This document shows positions 35,808 through 44,448 of a DNA stretch of 64,000 nt, piece by piece. Below the pieces are notes generated by a model, which had not been told where the DNA came from, ran no database searches, and saw nothing but the letters and a program-made list of their open reading frames with translations. The DNA comes from a bacterium (GTDB lineage: Bacteria > Zhuqueibacterota > QNDG01 > JAFGCO01): the NCBI GenBank assembly GCA_016932575.1, contig JAFGCO010000056.1, positions 150,985 through 214,984 of the forward strand, read 5' to 3'. The position numbers were made by a program, and so were the translations under genes. Numbering within the stretch: the stretch's first letter is position 1; each line of letters begins with the position of its first letter.

Positions 35808-37145
35808 TCACACCTCTTTCTCTGTCCATGTGCCTCTCAGAAACCAGCCCAAAAGCAGAATACCTTTGATAAATGTGGTAAAGCTGATAAAAAACCAGAT
35901 GATTTCCGTACCGAAGCCGAAATGAACGCCGAGCAGCCAAGCACCGGGCACACGCAGAAACGTCACTGGAATCGCAATGAGCATAGGCGGCTTGGTATGG
36001 CCAGAACCTGAAAAAGCACCCTCAAGAATAATTTCCAGAGCCAGAAACGTTTCAAATACAGCAATCCATTTCAAATAACGGATACCATGATAAATCACTT
36101 CCAAATCTGTAATGAAAAACCTGTACAAAAATTCAGGGAAAAAATAAAATATAAGGGATATAAAAAAAAGAATGCACGCAGCGATTTTCAAGGAAAGAAA
36201 TACCGCAGATTTGGCCCGTTCAGGTTTACCTGCACCCAGGTTCTGTCCGACAATTGTTGAAACAGCTACTGAAAATCCCCATGCAATAAAAAAAGGCAAT
36301 GTCTCAATACGATGACCGATACCCAATGCAGCCAGAGGTTTGCTGCCGAAATGCGAGATAATGCCCGATAAAATAAGATAAATCACAGAAAATGCCACAC
36401 CGTTAAATGCAATCGGCGCGCCTATGCGCGCCATAGAGAAAAATGTGCGTTTTAAAAAGTTTCTGGAATGATGTAGCCGGCAATTCCTGATTGCAGGCAA
36501 AAAGCGTGGAACTGAAAGCAATAACCAGATGCTGGCAACGATATGCGAAATCACCGTAGCGATAGCAGCTCCCCTCAGACCCATTTTAAAAACAAAAATA
36601 AAAACGGGATCGAGTAAAATGTTTAAAACCAGCGACAAACCAACCACAATCATGGGCGTTTTTGTATTTCCCAAACCCCTGATGACATGTTCGAGACTGG
36701 TTGTCAGATACAAACTAATCAATCCGATGACCATAATTCGCACATAATCTCCGGCCAGTTTTGCTACAGCGGGATCCAAATTGAGCCAGAGAAACACCCG
36801 GTGCGATACAGGCAAGGTCACCATCATAATGAACAAAGTAAACACGCCGGTGCCCGCCAGACCGTCCACAATAGTCTGGATAGCACGGTTCTGGTCTCCT
36901 TCACCAATGCGTCTTGATACCATTGCCAGAATGCCTGTGGCCACGGTTTGCGCCAGCGCACGAAGCATCCAGACAAAAAAGCTGGCTGCACCTAAAGCAG
37001 CCACGGCATCTGCACCTAACCGCCCAATCCAAAACATATCGGCAATTTCAAACACCACGATAAACAGTCCGGATCCGATAGACGGCAGTGTCAGTGAAAG
37101 GATGATCTTGAAAAGGGGCTGCTGTATTAAACGGTTCTGCATCAT
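35808..37145 (-). CDS. MATE-family multidrug/sodium efflux protein
   Basis: 445 residues from the ATG at 37145, which gives MMQNRLIQQPLFKIILSLTLP; a TTG at 37187 would add 14 residues and neither start has a strong ribosome site. About twelve hydrophobic segments. MATE marks: the N-terminal LSLTLPSIGSGLFIVVFEIADMFWIGRLG (ends LSLTLPSIGSG and ADMFWIGRLG), AVAALGAAS and the internal repeat near 240-300 (APIAFNGVAF, GIGHRIETLPF). It would export cationic drugs or metabolites against Na+ or H+. It is alone, followed by a 190-nt gap, and preceded by an AT-rich region. Confidence 0.92.
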   Translation of the reverse strand: MMQNRLIQQPLFKIILSLTLPSIGSGLFIVVFEIADMFWIGRLGADAVAALGAASFFVWMLRALAQTVATGILAMVSRRIGEGDQNRAIQTIVDGLAGTGVFTLFIMMVTLPVSHRVFLWLNLDPAVAKLAGDYVRIMVIGLISLYLTTSLEHVIRGLGNTKTPMIVVGLSLVLNILLDPVFIFVFKMGLRGAAIATVISHIVASIWLLLSVPRFLPAIRNCRLHHSRNFLKRTFFSMARIGAPIAFNGVAFSVIYLILSGIISHFGSKPLAALGIGHRIETLPFFIAWGFSVAVSTIVGQNLGAGKPERAKSAVFLSLKIAACILFFISLIFYFFPEFLYRFFITDLEVIYHGIRYLKWIAVFETFLALEIILEGAFSGSGHTKPPMLIAIPVTFLRVPGAWLLGVHFGFGTEIIWFFISFTTFIKGILLLGWFLRGTWTEKEV

Positions 37146-37528
37146 TCTGCTTTTATATGGCTTGGTTCTTAATGATAGGTTTATCAATACACGCCAACAT
37201 ATCGGTATTCCCTTGTTGTTAATCAGGTTATATTATATTAATACCAGTCAGACTTAATACTACAGCACGAATTAAAACTGGATTTCGCCTATGCCATCCA
37301 TTATCTTTAAATTCATGAACATGCCAATCGTAAAAACCTGGCATTCGAAATATAAATCCTGCAAGCCAAATATACAATATGATTCATATTCATGAAAATC
37401 CGGATTCATTATCCGAGTAAAGTATTTGGAAAAAAGGAATGAATAAATATTAAAATATAATTGAGAAATATAAAATTCTGGTATAAAAAAATACACCGCT
37501 AAATGATGTGATTTTTCAATGGAAAAAT
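37146..37528. other. AT-rich intergenic region, no gene seen
   Basis: About 380 nt between the MATE gene and the ArsR-type regulator, both minus strand. Very AT-rich with no clear dyad. A 74-residue frame (37272-37496 minus) is composition-driven and has no family character. It probably holds the MATE promoter. Confidence 0.45.
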
Positions 37529-37822
37529 TTAGAGTATATTTTTAAATGCTGATAATATTTGAGGAAATCTTTTATCAATCAGCCTGTAATACATCTGTGT
37601 ACCATCTCGTCGGCATTCGAGATAGCCTGTTGTTTTCAAATATTTCAATTGTTGTGATATATAAGATTGCTTGGCACCCAGCAATTCCTGGATGTCACCG
37701 ACTTTTTTTTCACCCTGATTCAAAATGCACAAAATTTTCAAGCGTGTTGTATTTGAAACAACTTTAAGAAAAGGGATAATCTGTTCGCATTCCTGAATCG
37801 CATTTTGAATCGCTGAATCCAT
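37529..37822 (-). CDS. ArsR-family winged-helix regulator
   Basis: 97 residues. The winged helix has SNTTRLKILCILNQGEKKVGDIQELLG (ends SNTTRLKILCIL and VGDIQELLG), the recognition helix QSYISQQLKYLK, and the wing RRDGTQMYYRL. This is a normal ArsR/SmtB core. The classic metal-site pattern ELCVCDL is replaced by KVGDIQELLGA, so metal sensing by that site is unlikely. A GGAGG site sits 5 nt before the ATG. Its target could be the MATE gene downstream on the same strand. Confidence 0.92.
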   Translation of the reverse strand: MDSAIQNAIQECEQIIPFLKVVSNTTRLKILCILNQGEKKVGDIQELLGAKQSYISQQLKYLKTTGYLECRRDGTQMYYRLIDKRFPQILSAFKNIL

Positions 37823-37913
37823 TAAACCTCCAATTGAAATAATGAATATCCTGATAATACCTGATAAATATATGCTTTTACTAAAACGTTGTCAAGCAAA
37901 AATTACAGACCTG

Positions 37914-38681
37914 TTATTTTTCGGTTTGCCAATCTTGATTTTCCAAAAGCTGTTCTTCGGGTGTGCCAGAAAAATATTTTGCAGGAGATCCGATAACAAT
38001 CTCTTTCCCATTTACATTATGCGTTACTACGGCACCAGCGCCTACAACGCCATCAGGCCCTATCTCTTTACCCGGCAGTATAGTGGCGTTGGCTCCTATA
38101 CGTCCGCCACGCCGGATGGTCACGCCCTTAAAATGTTTAAAGCGCTCTTCGGTACGTCCTAAAAAATTATCATTGGTTGTAGTCACCATGGGTGCAACAA
38201 AACAGAAGTCTTCCACATTGGAATAAGCGGTAATGTAACACCCGGTTTCCAGTTTGCATTTTTTTCCGATTGTCGTCAAATTTTCAACGGTTACCAGTCT
38301 GCCAACAATTGTATATGCCCCAATAGTCACATGCTCACGGATAGCCGCACCATCAGCAATCAGCACATCTTCACCGATTTCCGATCCCGAGTAAATCACA
38401 ACTTGCGCCCCAATCAGGCAATTGGACTCAATCCTGGCCGGCTTTAACAATTCGCGATCTTGAAATATGGATCGTTTTGAACGCATTGGCTGTTTTCCGA
38501 TCACTGTGTGATCGTCAATACGGACATCATTGCCAATAACAGTGCCCTCATGAATCACAACATGAGATCCGATCTTACACCGGTCTCCGATTCTGACCTT
38601 CTTGCCAATCACAGAAAATTGCCCGATATCTGTGTTTTTGCCGATACGGGCTGTTGAGTCTATTGCCCTGTAATCTGTCAT
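37914..38681 (-). CDS. Left-handed beta-helix acyltransferase (LpxA/LpxD-like hexapeptide family)
   Basis: 255 residues almost entirely made of hexapeptide repeats ([LIV]-G-x4: IGKNTDIGQFSVIG, VIGNDVRIDDHTVIG, IGEDVLIADGAAI), the trimeric left-handed helix of acyl- and acetyl-transferases. A loop near 140-180 and the C-terminal VTHNVNGKEIVIGSPAKYF complete the fold. Close relatives N-acylate nucleotide sugars for surface polysaccharides, or are LpxA-like. The acyl acceptor cannot be told from sequence. It is followed by the ArsR gene 91 nt later and preceded by a divergent promoter region. Confidence 0.82.
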   Translation of the reverse strand: MTDYRAIDSTARIGKNTDIGQFSVIGKKVRIGDRCKIGSHVVIHEGTVIGNDVRIDDHTVIGKQPMRSKRSIFQDRELLKPARIESNCLIGAQVVIYSGSEIGEDVLIADGAAIREHVTIGAYTIVGRLVTVENLTTIGKKCKLETGCYITAYSNVEDFCFVAPMVTTTNDNFLGRTEERFKHFKGVTIRRGGRIGANATILPGKEIGPDGVVGAGAVVTHNVNGKEIVIGSPAKYFSGTPEEQLLENQDWQTEK

Positions 38682-38856
38682 GTTTATCCTCGTATTGATG
38701 TTTCTGATGTTCGCATAAATGCGTTTATGTTATGACCGGCTGCACCTTAAAAACAGGGTTTGTATTTTATTGCTGGAATAACATAGGAAATGTTATGCAG
38801 AATGTCAAGATCGCAAATAACAATATTATTTATTTGACAGCCGGTATATTCTTTGC

Positions 38857-38885
38857 TTGACTCTTTCCTCAATCAGATGTAAAAT
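38857..38885 (+). promoter_or_regulatory. Sigma-70-type promoter of the large secreted protein gene
   Basis: TTGACT (38857-38862) and TAAAAT (38880-38885) with exactly 17-nt spacing lie 29 nt before the ATG at 38914, leaving a short leader that includes the GAGGTG ribosome site. This is one of the clearest promoters in the window. Confidence 0.72.
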
Positions 38886-38913
38886 ACTGATAAATAATCC
38901 ATGAGGTGAAATC

Positions 38914-41895
38914 ATGAAATCCAAAATACCTAACCTATTTATTCTTATTGTTCTGGTAATGTGTATTCATTATCCAGCTTCAGTATTGGCCATTTCTCGT
39001 ATCCATGATCCCATCGTTATTCGGGGGGAGGATATTCCTGCTTTTCTTGACAATCCTGTTGAGGAGATCCGTATATTCCGATATATTGAAACACATCAAT
39101 GGGAACCGATATTATTTCAGGTGGATGAGCTGGATGGATCGGATGTCTATTATGGAGAAAAAAACAACCATCTGGATGGAACAGACGAAATTGTATTTTT
39201 AGCCAGAGACCTGGGAGAAAAGGCGCCCGAACAATTTTGGCCTTCAGATCTTTTGGCGCAACATCAAAACCGATATGAGATTCTGGTGGCCGATCCTGTG
39301 AATACAGACGAAACAGGCTATGCGTATATTTTTCTATCCAATTCTTTAGAAACCCTGAATGACAGTTATTTTAATATCAATCAGGATGAAGACTGGGTAA
39401 AAACACCGACGTATACAGTCTGGCATGACACGCACGGCTTTCAGGGAGGTCTTTTTTTACATCGCGCTGCCGGCGGAGACAGCATTAATATTATCGAACG
39501 TCAGAAATTGCGTGTAATAGCTAAAATATCGAGTGATGAATTTGCGATCAAGGAAGAGCAGGATGGCAAAATTAGCATATTTAATGGACTGGGATCCATC
39601 GATGCTTATGTGGGACCCAGGGATATTCAATATATATCCGGAGGCACAGTTCGTTTGCATCGATACCTTGAGCTTGAATATCGATTCAAAGGAAAGGTTC
39701 TTACCTATAATCTCGATCATCAGGGATCCTATAAATTTTTAACAACTTTTTATCCTACCTTTGCGGAATGGAAGTCCGGCGAACTGGAAATCAAGGAAAT
39801 TTCCAGTGTGGATATAAGAAAAGTCAGAATCACAACAGATTTAGGTCCCAACGCGTTGGGCATGAAATTTTTTAATCAATATAACAATGATCCTCCATTA
39901 CGCATCGATCAAACCAATGACTCATACGATGATACGATTCCCTGGCCGGGAAACAGCTGGTATATGATCGTCGCCAATCCGGAGGATCCGGATAAACTCG
40001 TGAATCAGGCCACATTGCTGACAATAACAAAAATTCCCTCTGTTCCCCGGAACAGCAACGGCAGTTTGTATTTTAAAGATACGGACAGCAAAGTGAAATA
40101 TGATACAGGCGACAAAGAATCCTGGGGAGATACAGGATTCCAGATGAGCGGAAACAGCCTGAAAGGCACCATCGATTTTTACACTGCCTCATATTATCTG
40201 CCTGAAAATCTCTCATACACCCAGGGCGAAAATCTTGCCTCCCTGCATTTAAATCCTCTACAATTGAATATAACACCCCAGGTAAAGACGTATCGTTTGT
40301 TTGTCAATTTCAATCCGTCCTCCGGTGGAAAAGCAGACATATCACCAGAACTAGCAAATCATCCTGCTTATTCTTTGATCACCGTAACTGCAGTGCCATA
40401 TCCCGGATATGATTTTATCGGCTGGACAGGGCAAATAGAATCTGATGAAAATCCGCTGAGTTTTGAAATTGAAGACAACACGACACTGATTGCTCACTTT
40501 GAACCTATCATGCATGACATCACAATCTCATCGGATCCTCAGGGCCTGAGTTTTACAGCAGATGAAACGTTGTTTTCCACACCCGAAACTTTTTCCTGGC
40601 AGGAATCGACCATGCATAGCATTCAGATCGATTCGATTATTGAAGAGAACTCATCATACCGGCTGGCTTTTCTTTCCTGGGATCCTGTCAACACTCGGAA
40701 TTTTCAATTCACAGTCGATACTGACAGCCAGTTCACAGCTTCTTATTTTGGACAGTACAAATTAACGGCCGAATCAGAAGACATCTTAACGGGGCAGGTC
40801 TCGCTGTCATCTCAGGATTCATGGTTTAATCAGGGGACATCTGCCGTTTGCCTGGCTATTCCGGCCCCCGATTACCGTTTCAGCCATTGGTCAGGGGATA
40901 CGACTTCTAACCTGCCCGAACTGACACTCACAATGGATCAATCCTGGTCTGTGACCGCCCATTTCATCAATGCGCCTCCGATTATCATAGCAGCAGATAC
41001 ATCCGTGGCTGAAGACGATACTCTGAAGCTGACGTGCTCAGATATTGAAAGATGGGTTCAGGATGATAACACACCGGTTTCATCACTTAAGTTTTCATTC
41101 ACCGAACCGGAATATTTGACAGCCAAATATGATTCTGCCACCTGTATCTTGAATATCACACCTGCACTTCATTGGTCTGGGAAGGATACCGTATGGATTA
41201 CAGCCGCTGATCCTCTGGGGGCCTCAACAACAGCACCGATGACCATCACGGTTAATCCCGTGCCTGATCCTCCCTCTTCATTCGCTTTGCTGAAACCTGA
41301 AAATGAAACCGGAATGACAGAATGGCCGACGACCATTGAATTTACCTGGTGTGCCGCGGTTGATCCTGATCCAAATGATACATTGACTTATATTTTTGAA
41401 CTGGATTCATCACACACTTTCCAAAGTCCGGTTAAAATTCATATAGAGAATATTCAGTGGATGCAATACATTCTTCTCTGGCCTGACTATCTTGGGGACA
41501 ATACATATTATTGGCGTGTACTCGCAAAAGACAAATCCGGATTAGTCTCACTATGCGAATCACCCTTTTCATTCGGTTTAACCACGAATGTCGTTGCATC
41601 ATCCCAGGCTGTCCCAAAAGATTTCCTGCTGGAACAGAATTATCCAAATCCATTTAACAGCAGCACGACAATTCGATATGGTTTGCCCAGGAATGAACAG
41701 GTGACCCTCGTTGTTTTCAATAGCTACGGACAAATGGTGAAAACATTATTTAAAGGCAACCAGAAGGCAGGATACCATACTGTTCTCTGGCATGGCTGTG
41801 ACGACCGGGGAGGAACTGTATCAAGTGGAATGTATATGATTGTACTCCAAAGTGAAAATAGAAAGTGGGTAAAAAAAGTATTGCTCCTTCAATGA
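38914..41895 (+). CDS. Large secreted protein with InlB-like repeats and type IX sorting domain
   Basis: 993 residues. Signal peptide about 1-26 (FILIVLVMC, ending ASVLA). The N-terminal 450 residues are unfamiliar, beta-rich and acidic. Three copies of a divergent InlB B-type repeat follow (GYDFIGWTGQIES...LIAHFEP near 490-530; LAFLSWDPVNTRNFQFTVD; YRFSHWSGDTTS...VTAHF). Then an Ig/cadherin-like stretch (DPLGASTTAPMTITV) and a fibronectin-type piece. The C-terminus (about 905-993) is a type IX sorting domain: LLEQNYPNPFNSSTTIRYGL, FNSYGQMVKTL, SSGMYMIVLQ and KKVLLLQ. It is probably secreted and surface-linked; substrate or partner unknown. Promoter and terminator are visible. Confidence 0.85.
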   Translation: MKSKIPNLFILIVLVMCIHYPASVLAISRIHDPIVIRGEDIPAFLDNPVEEIRIFRYIETHQWEPILFQVDELDGSDVYYGEKNNHLDGTDEIVFLARDLGEKAPEQFWPSDLLAQHQNRYEILVADPVNTDETGYAYIFLSNSLETLNDSYFNINQDEDWVKTPTYTVWHDTHGFQGGLFLHRAAGGDSINIIERQKLRVIAKISSDEFAIKEEQDGKISIFNGLGSIDAYVGPRDIQYISGGTVRLHRYLELEYRFKGKVLTYNLDHQGSYKFLTTFYPTFAEWKSGELEIKEISSVDIRKVRITTDLGPNALGMKFFNQYNNDPPLRIDQTNDSYDDTIPWPGNSWYMIVANPEDPDKLVNQATLLTITKIPSVPRNSNGSLYFKDTDSKVKYDTGDKESWGDTGFQMSGNSLKGTIDFYTASYYLPENLSYTQGENLASLHLNPLQLNITPQVKTYRLFVNFNPSSGGKADISPELANHPAYSLITVTAVPYPGYDFIGWTGQIESDENPLSFEIEDNTTLIAHFEPIMHDITISSDPQGLSFTADETLFSTPETFSWQESTMHSIQIDSIIEENSSYRLAFLSWDPVNTRNFQFTVDTDSQFTASYFGQYKLTAESEDILTGQVSLSSQDSWFNQGTSAVCLAIPAPDYRFSHWSGDTTSNLPELTLTMDQSWSVTAHFINAPPIIIAADTSVAEDDTLKLTCSDIERWVQDDNTPVSSLKFSFTEPEYLTAKYDSATCILNITPALHWSGKDTVWITAADPLGASTTAPMTITVNPVPDPPSSFALLKPENETGMTEWPTTIEFTWCAAVDPDPNDTLTYIFELDSSHTFQSPVKIHIENIQWMQYILLWPDYLGDNTYYWRVLAKDKSGLVSLCESPFSFGLTTNVVASSQAVPKDFLLEQNYPNPFNSSTTIRYGLPRNEQVTLVVFNSYGQMVKTLFKGNQKAGYHTVLWHGCDDRGGTVSSGMYMIVLQSENRKWVKKVLLLQ

Positions 41896-41925
41896 ACAGA
41901 GCATTTTCAAATATTAGTGAGATTT

Positions 41926-41963
41926 AAAAAGCCGAAGGCAATTCAGCGCCTTCGGCCTTTTTC
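41926..41963. terminator. Bidirectional intrinsic terminator between convergent genes
   Basis: A 9-bp perfect stem, GCCGAAGGC (41931-41939) with GCCTTCGGC (41948-41956), has an A-run before and a T-run after. It stands between the secreted protein (plus) and the signalling island (minus), so it can end both transcripts. Confidence 0.9.
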
Positions 41964-42062
41964 ATCAATTTAACTGCCTATTCGACATAAAATTCAAATA
42001 AACCGTAAAGCCATGATATCTGAGTATTTATCATACCAACAGATAAATAAAAAAAATATGTA

Positions 42063-42452
42063 TTAACTCTCAGGATGAAACTTTCCCATGGCTTTCAGTG
42101 CGCGATTAATTTTTTCCAGCAGTTCTTCAGTTGTAAAAGGTTTCGCGATAAAATCAGCAGCTCCCATTTCACGAACCGTAGCTTCGACTTCCTTTCCAGG
42201 ATATGCCGTTATGAAAATCACCGGTATTCTTTCTGTTGTAGAATACATTTTCAAACAATCGAAAGCTTTCACACCTCCAATTTTAGGCATCCGGATATCC
42301 ATTAAAATCAAATCAGGCTGTTCAGCATAAGCCATTTTAATAGCCTGATTGCAATCAGACACTTCAATGGTTTCCATGCCATTGGCCCGCAACCGTGATC
42401 CAATCAACATCAGAATATCGGCATCATCATCAGCAATCAGTATTTTCGGCAT
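42063..42452 (-). CDS. Stand-alone response regulator receiver
   Basis: 129 residues, a CheY-like receiver without output domain. Acidic pocket in IADDDAD, phosphoacceptor Asp52 in LILMDIRMPK, the Thr in FITAYPG, and the Lys in FIAKPFT are all present, so it should be phosphorylatable. It is the last gene of the signalling island, 41 nt after the hybrid kinase, and may be that kinase's or the upstream kinase's target. With no DNA-binding domain the output is by protein contact. Confidence 0.94.
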   Translation of the reverse strand: MPKILIADDDADILMLIGSRLRANGMETIEVSDCNQAIKMAYAEQPDLILMDIRMPKIGGVKAFDCLKMYSTTERIPVIFITAYPGKEVEATVREMGAADFIAKPFTTEELLEKINRALKAMGKFHPES

Positions 42453-42493
42453 AATATCACCTCACAGATTATGAAATAAACCCCCAAGTAAAT

Positions 42494-44287
42494 TTATATT
42501 AAAAAATAAACCATTTTTCTTAAAAGTTCCGGCTGTACAGGTTTATTAATCGTAAGTATTGCCCGATGACTAATATAATCAAATAATCGTCCCATTTCAA
42601 CTTCATAACCAGACATAATCAAAACAGGCATGTCTTTCGTTTTATAGCTCTCTTTCAATCGCCCGATAACTTCATAACCGCTCATGCCCGGCATTTTCAT
42701 ATCCAGTATCAAAAGATCCGGAACCCTGTTCTGATTCTGTATGTAGTCAAAAACTCCCTGACCGCTATTGGCCACATCAACATGCTGATATCCGAAGTGT
42801 TCCAGCAGTATTTGGACCTGCTCCGTCAATTCAACAATATCGTCGACCACAAGAATGTACTTTTCCATGCGTTCCCGGGTTTCTGAAATTTTCTGTTCGC
42901 TGCATTTTTCCCAAAGATTTTCTGATATTTGCCCATCCGAAGGGTACATGACCTTCCCATAAGAAAAATCGATTTCAGCATCTGCAACGTCAAAATAAAT
43001 TTCTTTAATGATTCTGAATAATTTCGTTTTAAACTGCGTTTTGTTCTCCGGGTAGTCTTCGGCAAAAGCGACAATCTCATCGGGTTCAACGAATACAGGA
43101 CAAACCTGTTTTCCCAGGTTCTTTAATCTGGATTCAATCTTTCTCCCCGCTTCCTGTATTTCACTTTTTTTCACCAGAGGGATAATAGAATCCAAATCAT
43201 TAATATGGACATGATACAACATAAAATTTTCATTTGATTCTTTCAATCTTTCATCAATAAAATCCTGTACCACCAATGAGGATGAATACTGGGGAAGCGC
43301 AAATGTAAATATACTCCCCTTACCTGTTTCACTATCAGCTTTAATCGTACCCCGATGAAGCTCTACAATCTTCTTAGATATTGCCAGACCCAATCCTGAA
43401 CCGGTTTCGCCAGGTCGCGTACTTTTTTCAAACTCCTTAAATTTATCAAAGATCAACGGCAATTCTTCTTTTGAGATACCTTCTCCGGTATCGGAAACCG
43501 AACAGGAGTAACTTCCATTTTCCTTGGTCATTGCAACCTGAATTTTTCCTTTCAGAGTAAATTTTGTCGCATTGCCCAGAAGGTTGTTCATAACCTGAAC
43601 AATCCTGTCACGATCCACAAATACATGAAACACCTTTTCCGGGACTGAAATCTCAAAGTCCAATTCCCGTTTTTTAAGGACCGGCATAAATACTTCCGAG
43701 GACGAACGCACAATTTCAACAAGGTCATCCTTGCATTTCTGCAGTTGAATTTTCCCGGCTTCCATCTTTGAGATATCCAGCAACTCGTTGACAATTTTTC
43801 TCAAACGATCAATATTTTTAATACAGATTGAAAGATATTTCTGCTGATTTTCATTGACATCTCCCAATATGCCATCATATACCTGTGAAATGGACTCCCG
43901 CATGGATGTGAGCGGCGTTCGCAGTTCATGAGAAACATTGCTCACAAATTCATCTTTCAATCGGTCATATATCACCCGCTCCGTAATATCTCTAATAGTA
44001 ATAAGATAAGCCTCGGCATTTTCCCAAAATATATCGACGACCTGAATTTCACCTGTACCCGGCTCACCATTATTTCGGATGAGATTCATTTCAATGGCAT
44101 CATCACGCTTGATAGGATGCGGAAAAGGCGTATCCAAAAGTGCATCCGGCTTCTTATTTAAAAATATCGAAGCAGCCGGATTCACGAAACGGATCATACT
44201 TTTTTTATCCACGATTAAAAAGCCATCTTTGCTGTTTTCAACAATGGCTTGGAATCCCGATGTATTATTCATCCTTTGAGTGACCAT
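42494..44287 (-). CDS. Hybrid histidine kinase: PAS, HisKA, HATPase, GGDEF-like segment, receiver
   Basis: 597 residues, soluble. PAS domain about 10-105, HisKA with His120 in VSHELRTPLTSMRES, HATPase about 210-340 (NLLGNATKF, DTGEGI, GSGLGLAIS), a degenerate region about 345-465, and a receiver about 475-597 (VDDIVEL, LLILDMKMPG, INKPVQ). The degenerate region ends in IDFSYGKVMYPSDG, which looks like the end of a GGDEF domain, but the active-site GGDEF is missing. The order kinase, degenerate cyclase, receiver is unusual. It is placed 161 nt after the upstream kinase gene in the same direction. Confidence 0.9.
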   Translation of the reverse strand: MVTQRMNNTSGFQAIVENSKDGFLIVDKKSMIRFVNPAASIFLNKKPDALLDTPFPHPIKRDDAIEMNLIRNNGEPGTGEIQVVDIFWENAEAYLITIRDITERVIYDRLKDEFVSNVSHELRTPLTSMRESISQVYDGILGDVNENQQKYLSICIKNIDRLRKIVNELLDISKMEAGKIQLQKCKDDLVEIVRSSSEVFMPVLKKRELDFEISVPEKVFHVFVDRDRIVQVMNNLLGNATKFTLKGKIQVAMTKENGSYSCSVSDTGEGISKEELPLIFDKFKEFEKSTRPGETGSGLGLAISKKIVELHRGTIKADSETGKGSIFTFALPQYSSSLVVQDFIDERLKESNENFMLYHVHINDLDSIIPLVKKSEIQEAGRKIESRLKNLGKQVCPVFVEPDEIVAFAEDYPENKTQFKTKLFRIIKEIYFDVADAEIDFSYGKVMYPSDGQISENLWEKCSEQKISETRERMEKYILVVDDIVELTEQVQILLEHFGYQHVDVANSGQGVFDYIQNQNRVPDLLILDMKMPGMSGYEVIGRLKESYKTKDMPVLIMSGYEVEMGRLFDYISHRAILTINKPVQPELLRKMVYFLI

Positions 44288-44448
44288 CGTTTCATCCGCC
44301 CTTATATTTTATAATGTATTGATAATTGCCTGACCGCATTTATGAGTATGACATGGATGCATCTTTTTTATTGTGGCCCGAATTCTGATAAAAACTTTTA
44401 TAATAATTCATTTGAATGAAAAGTCTCTTTTATCACAACTTTAAAATT

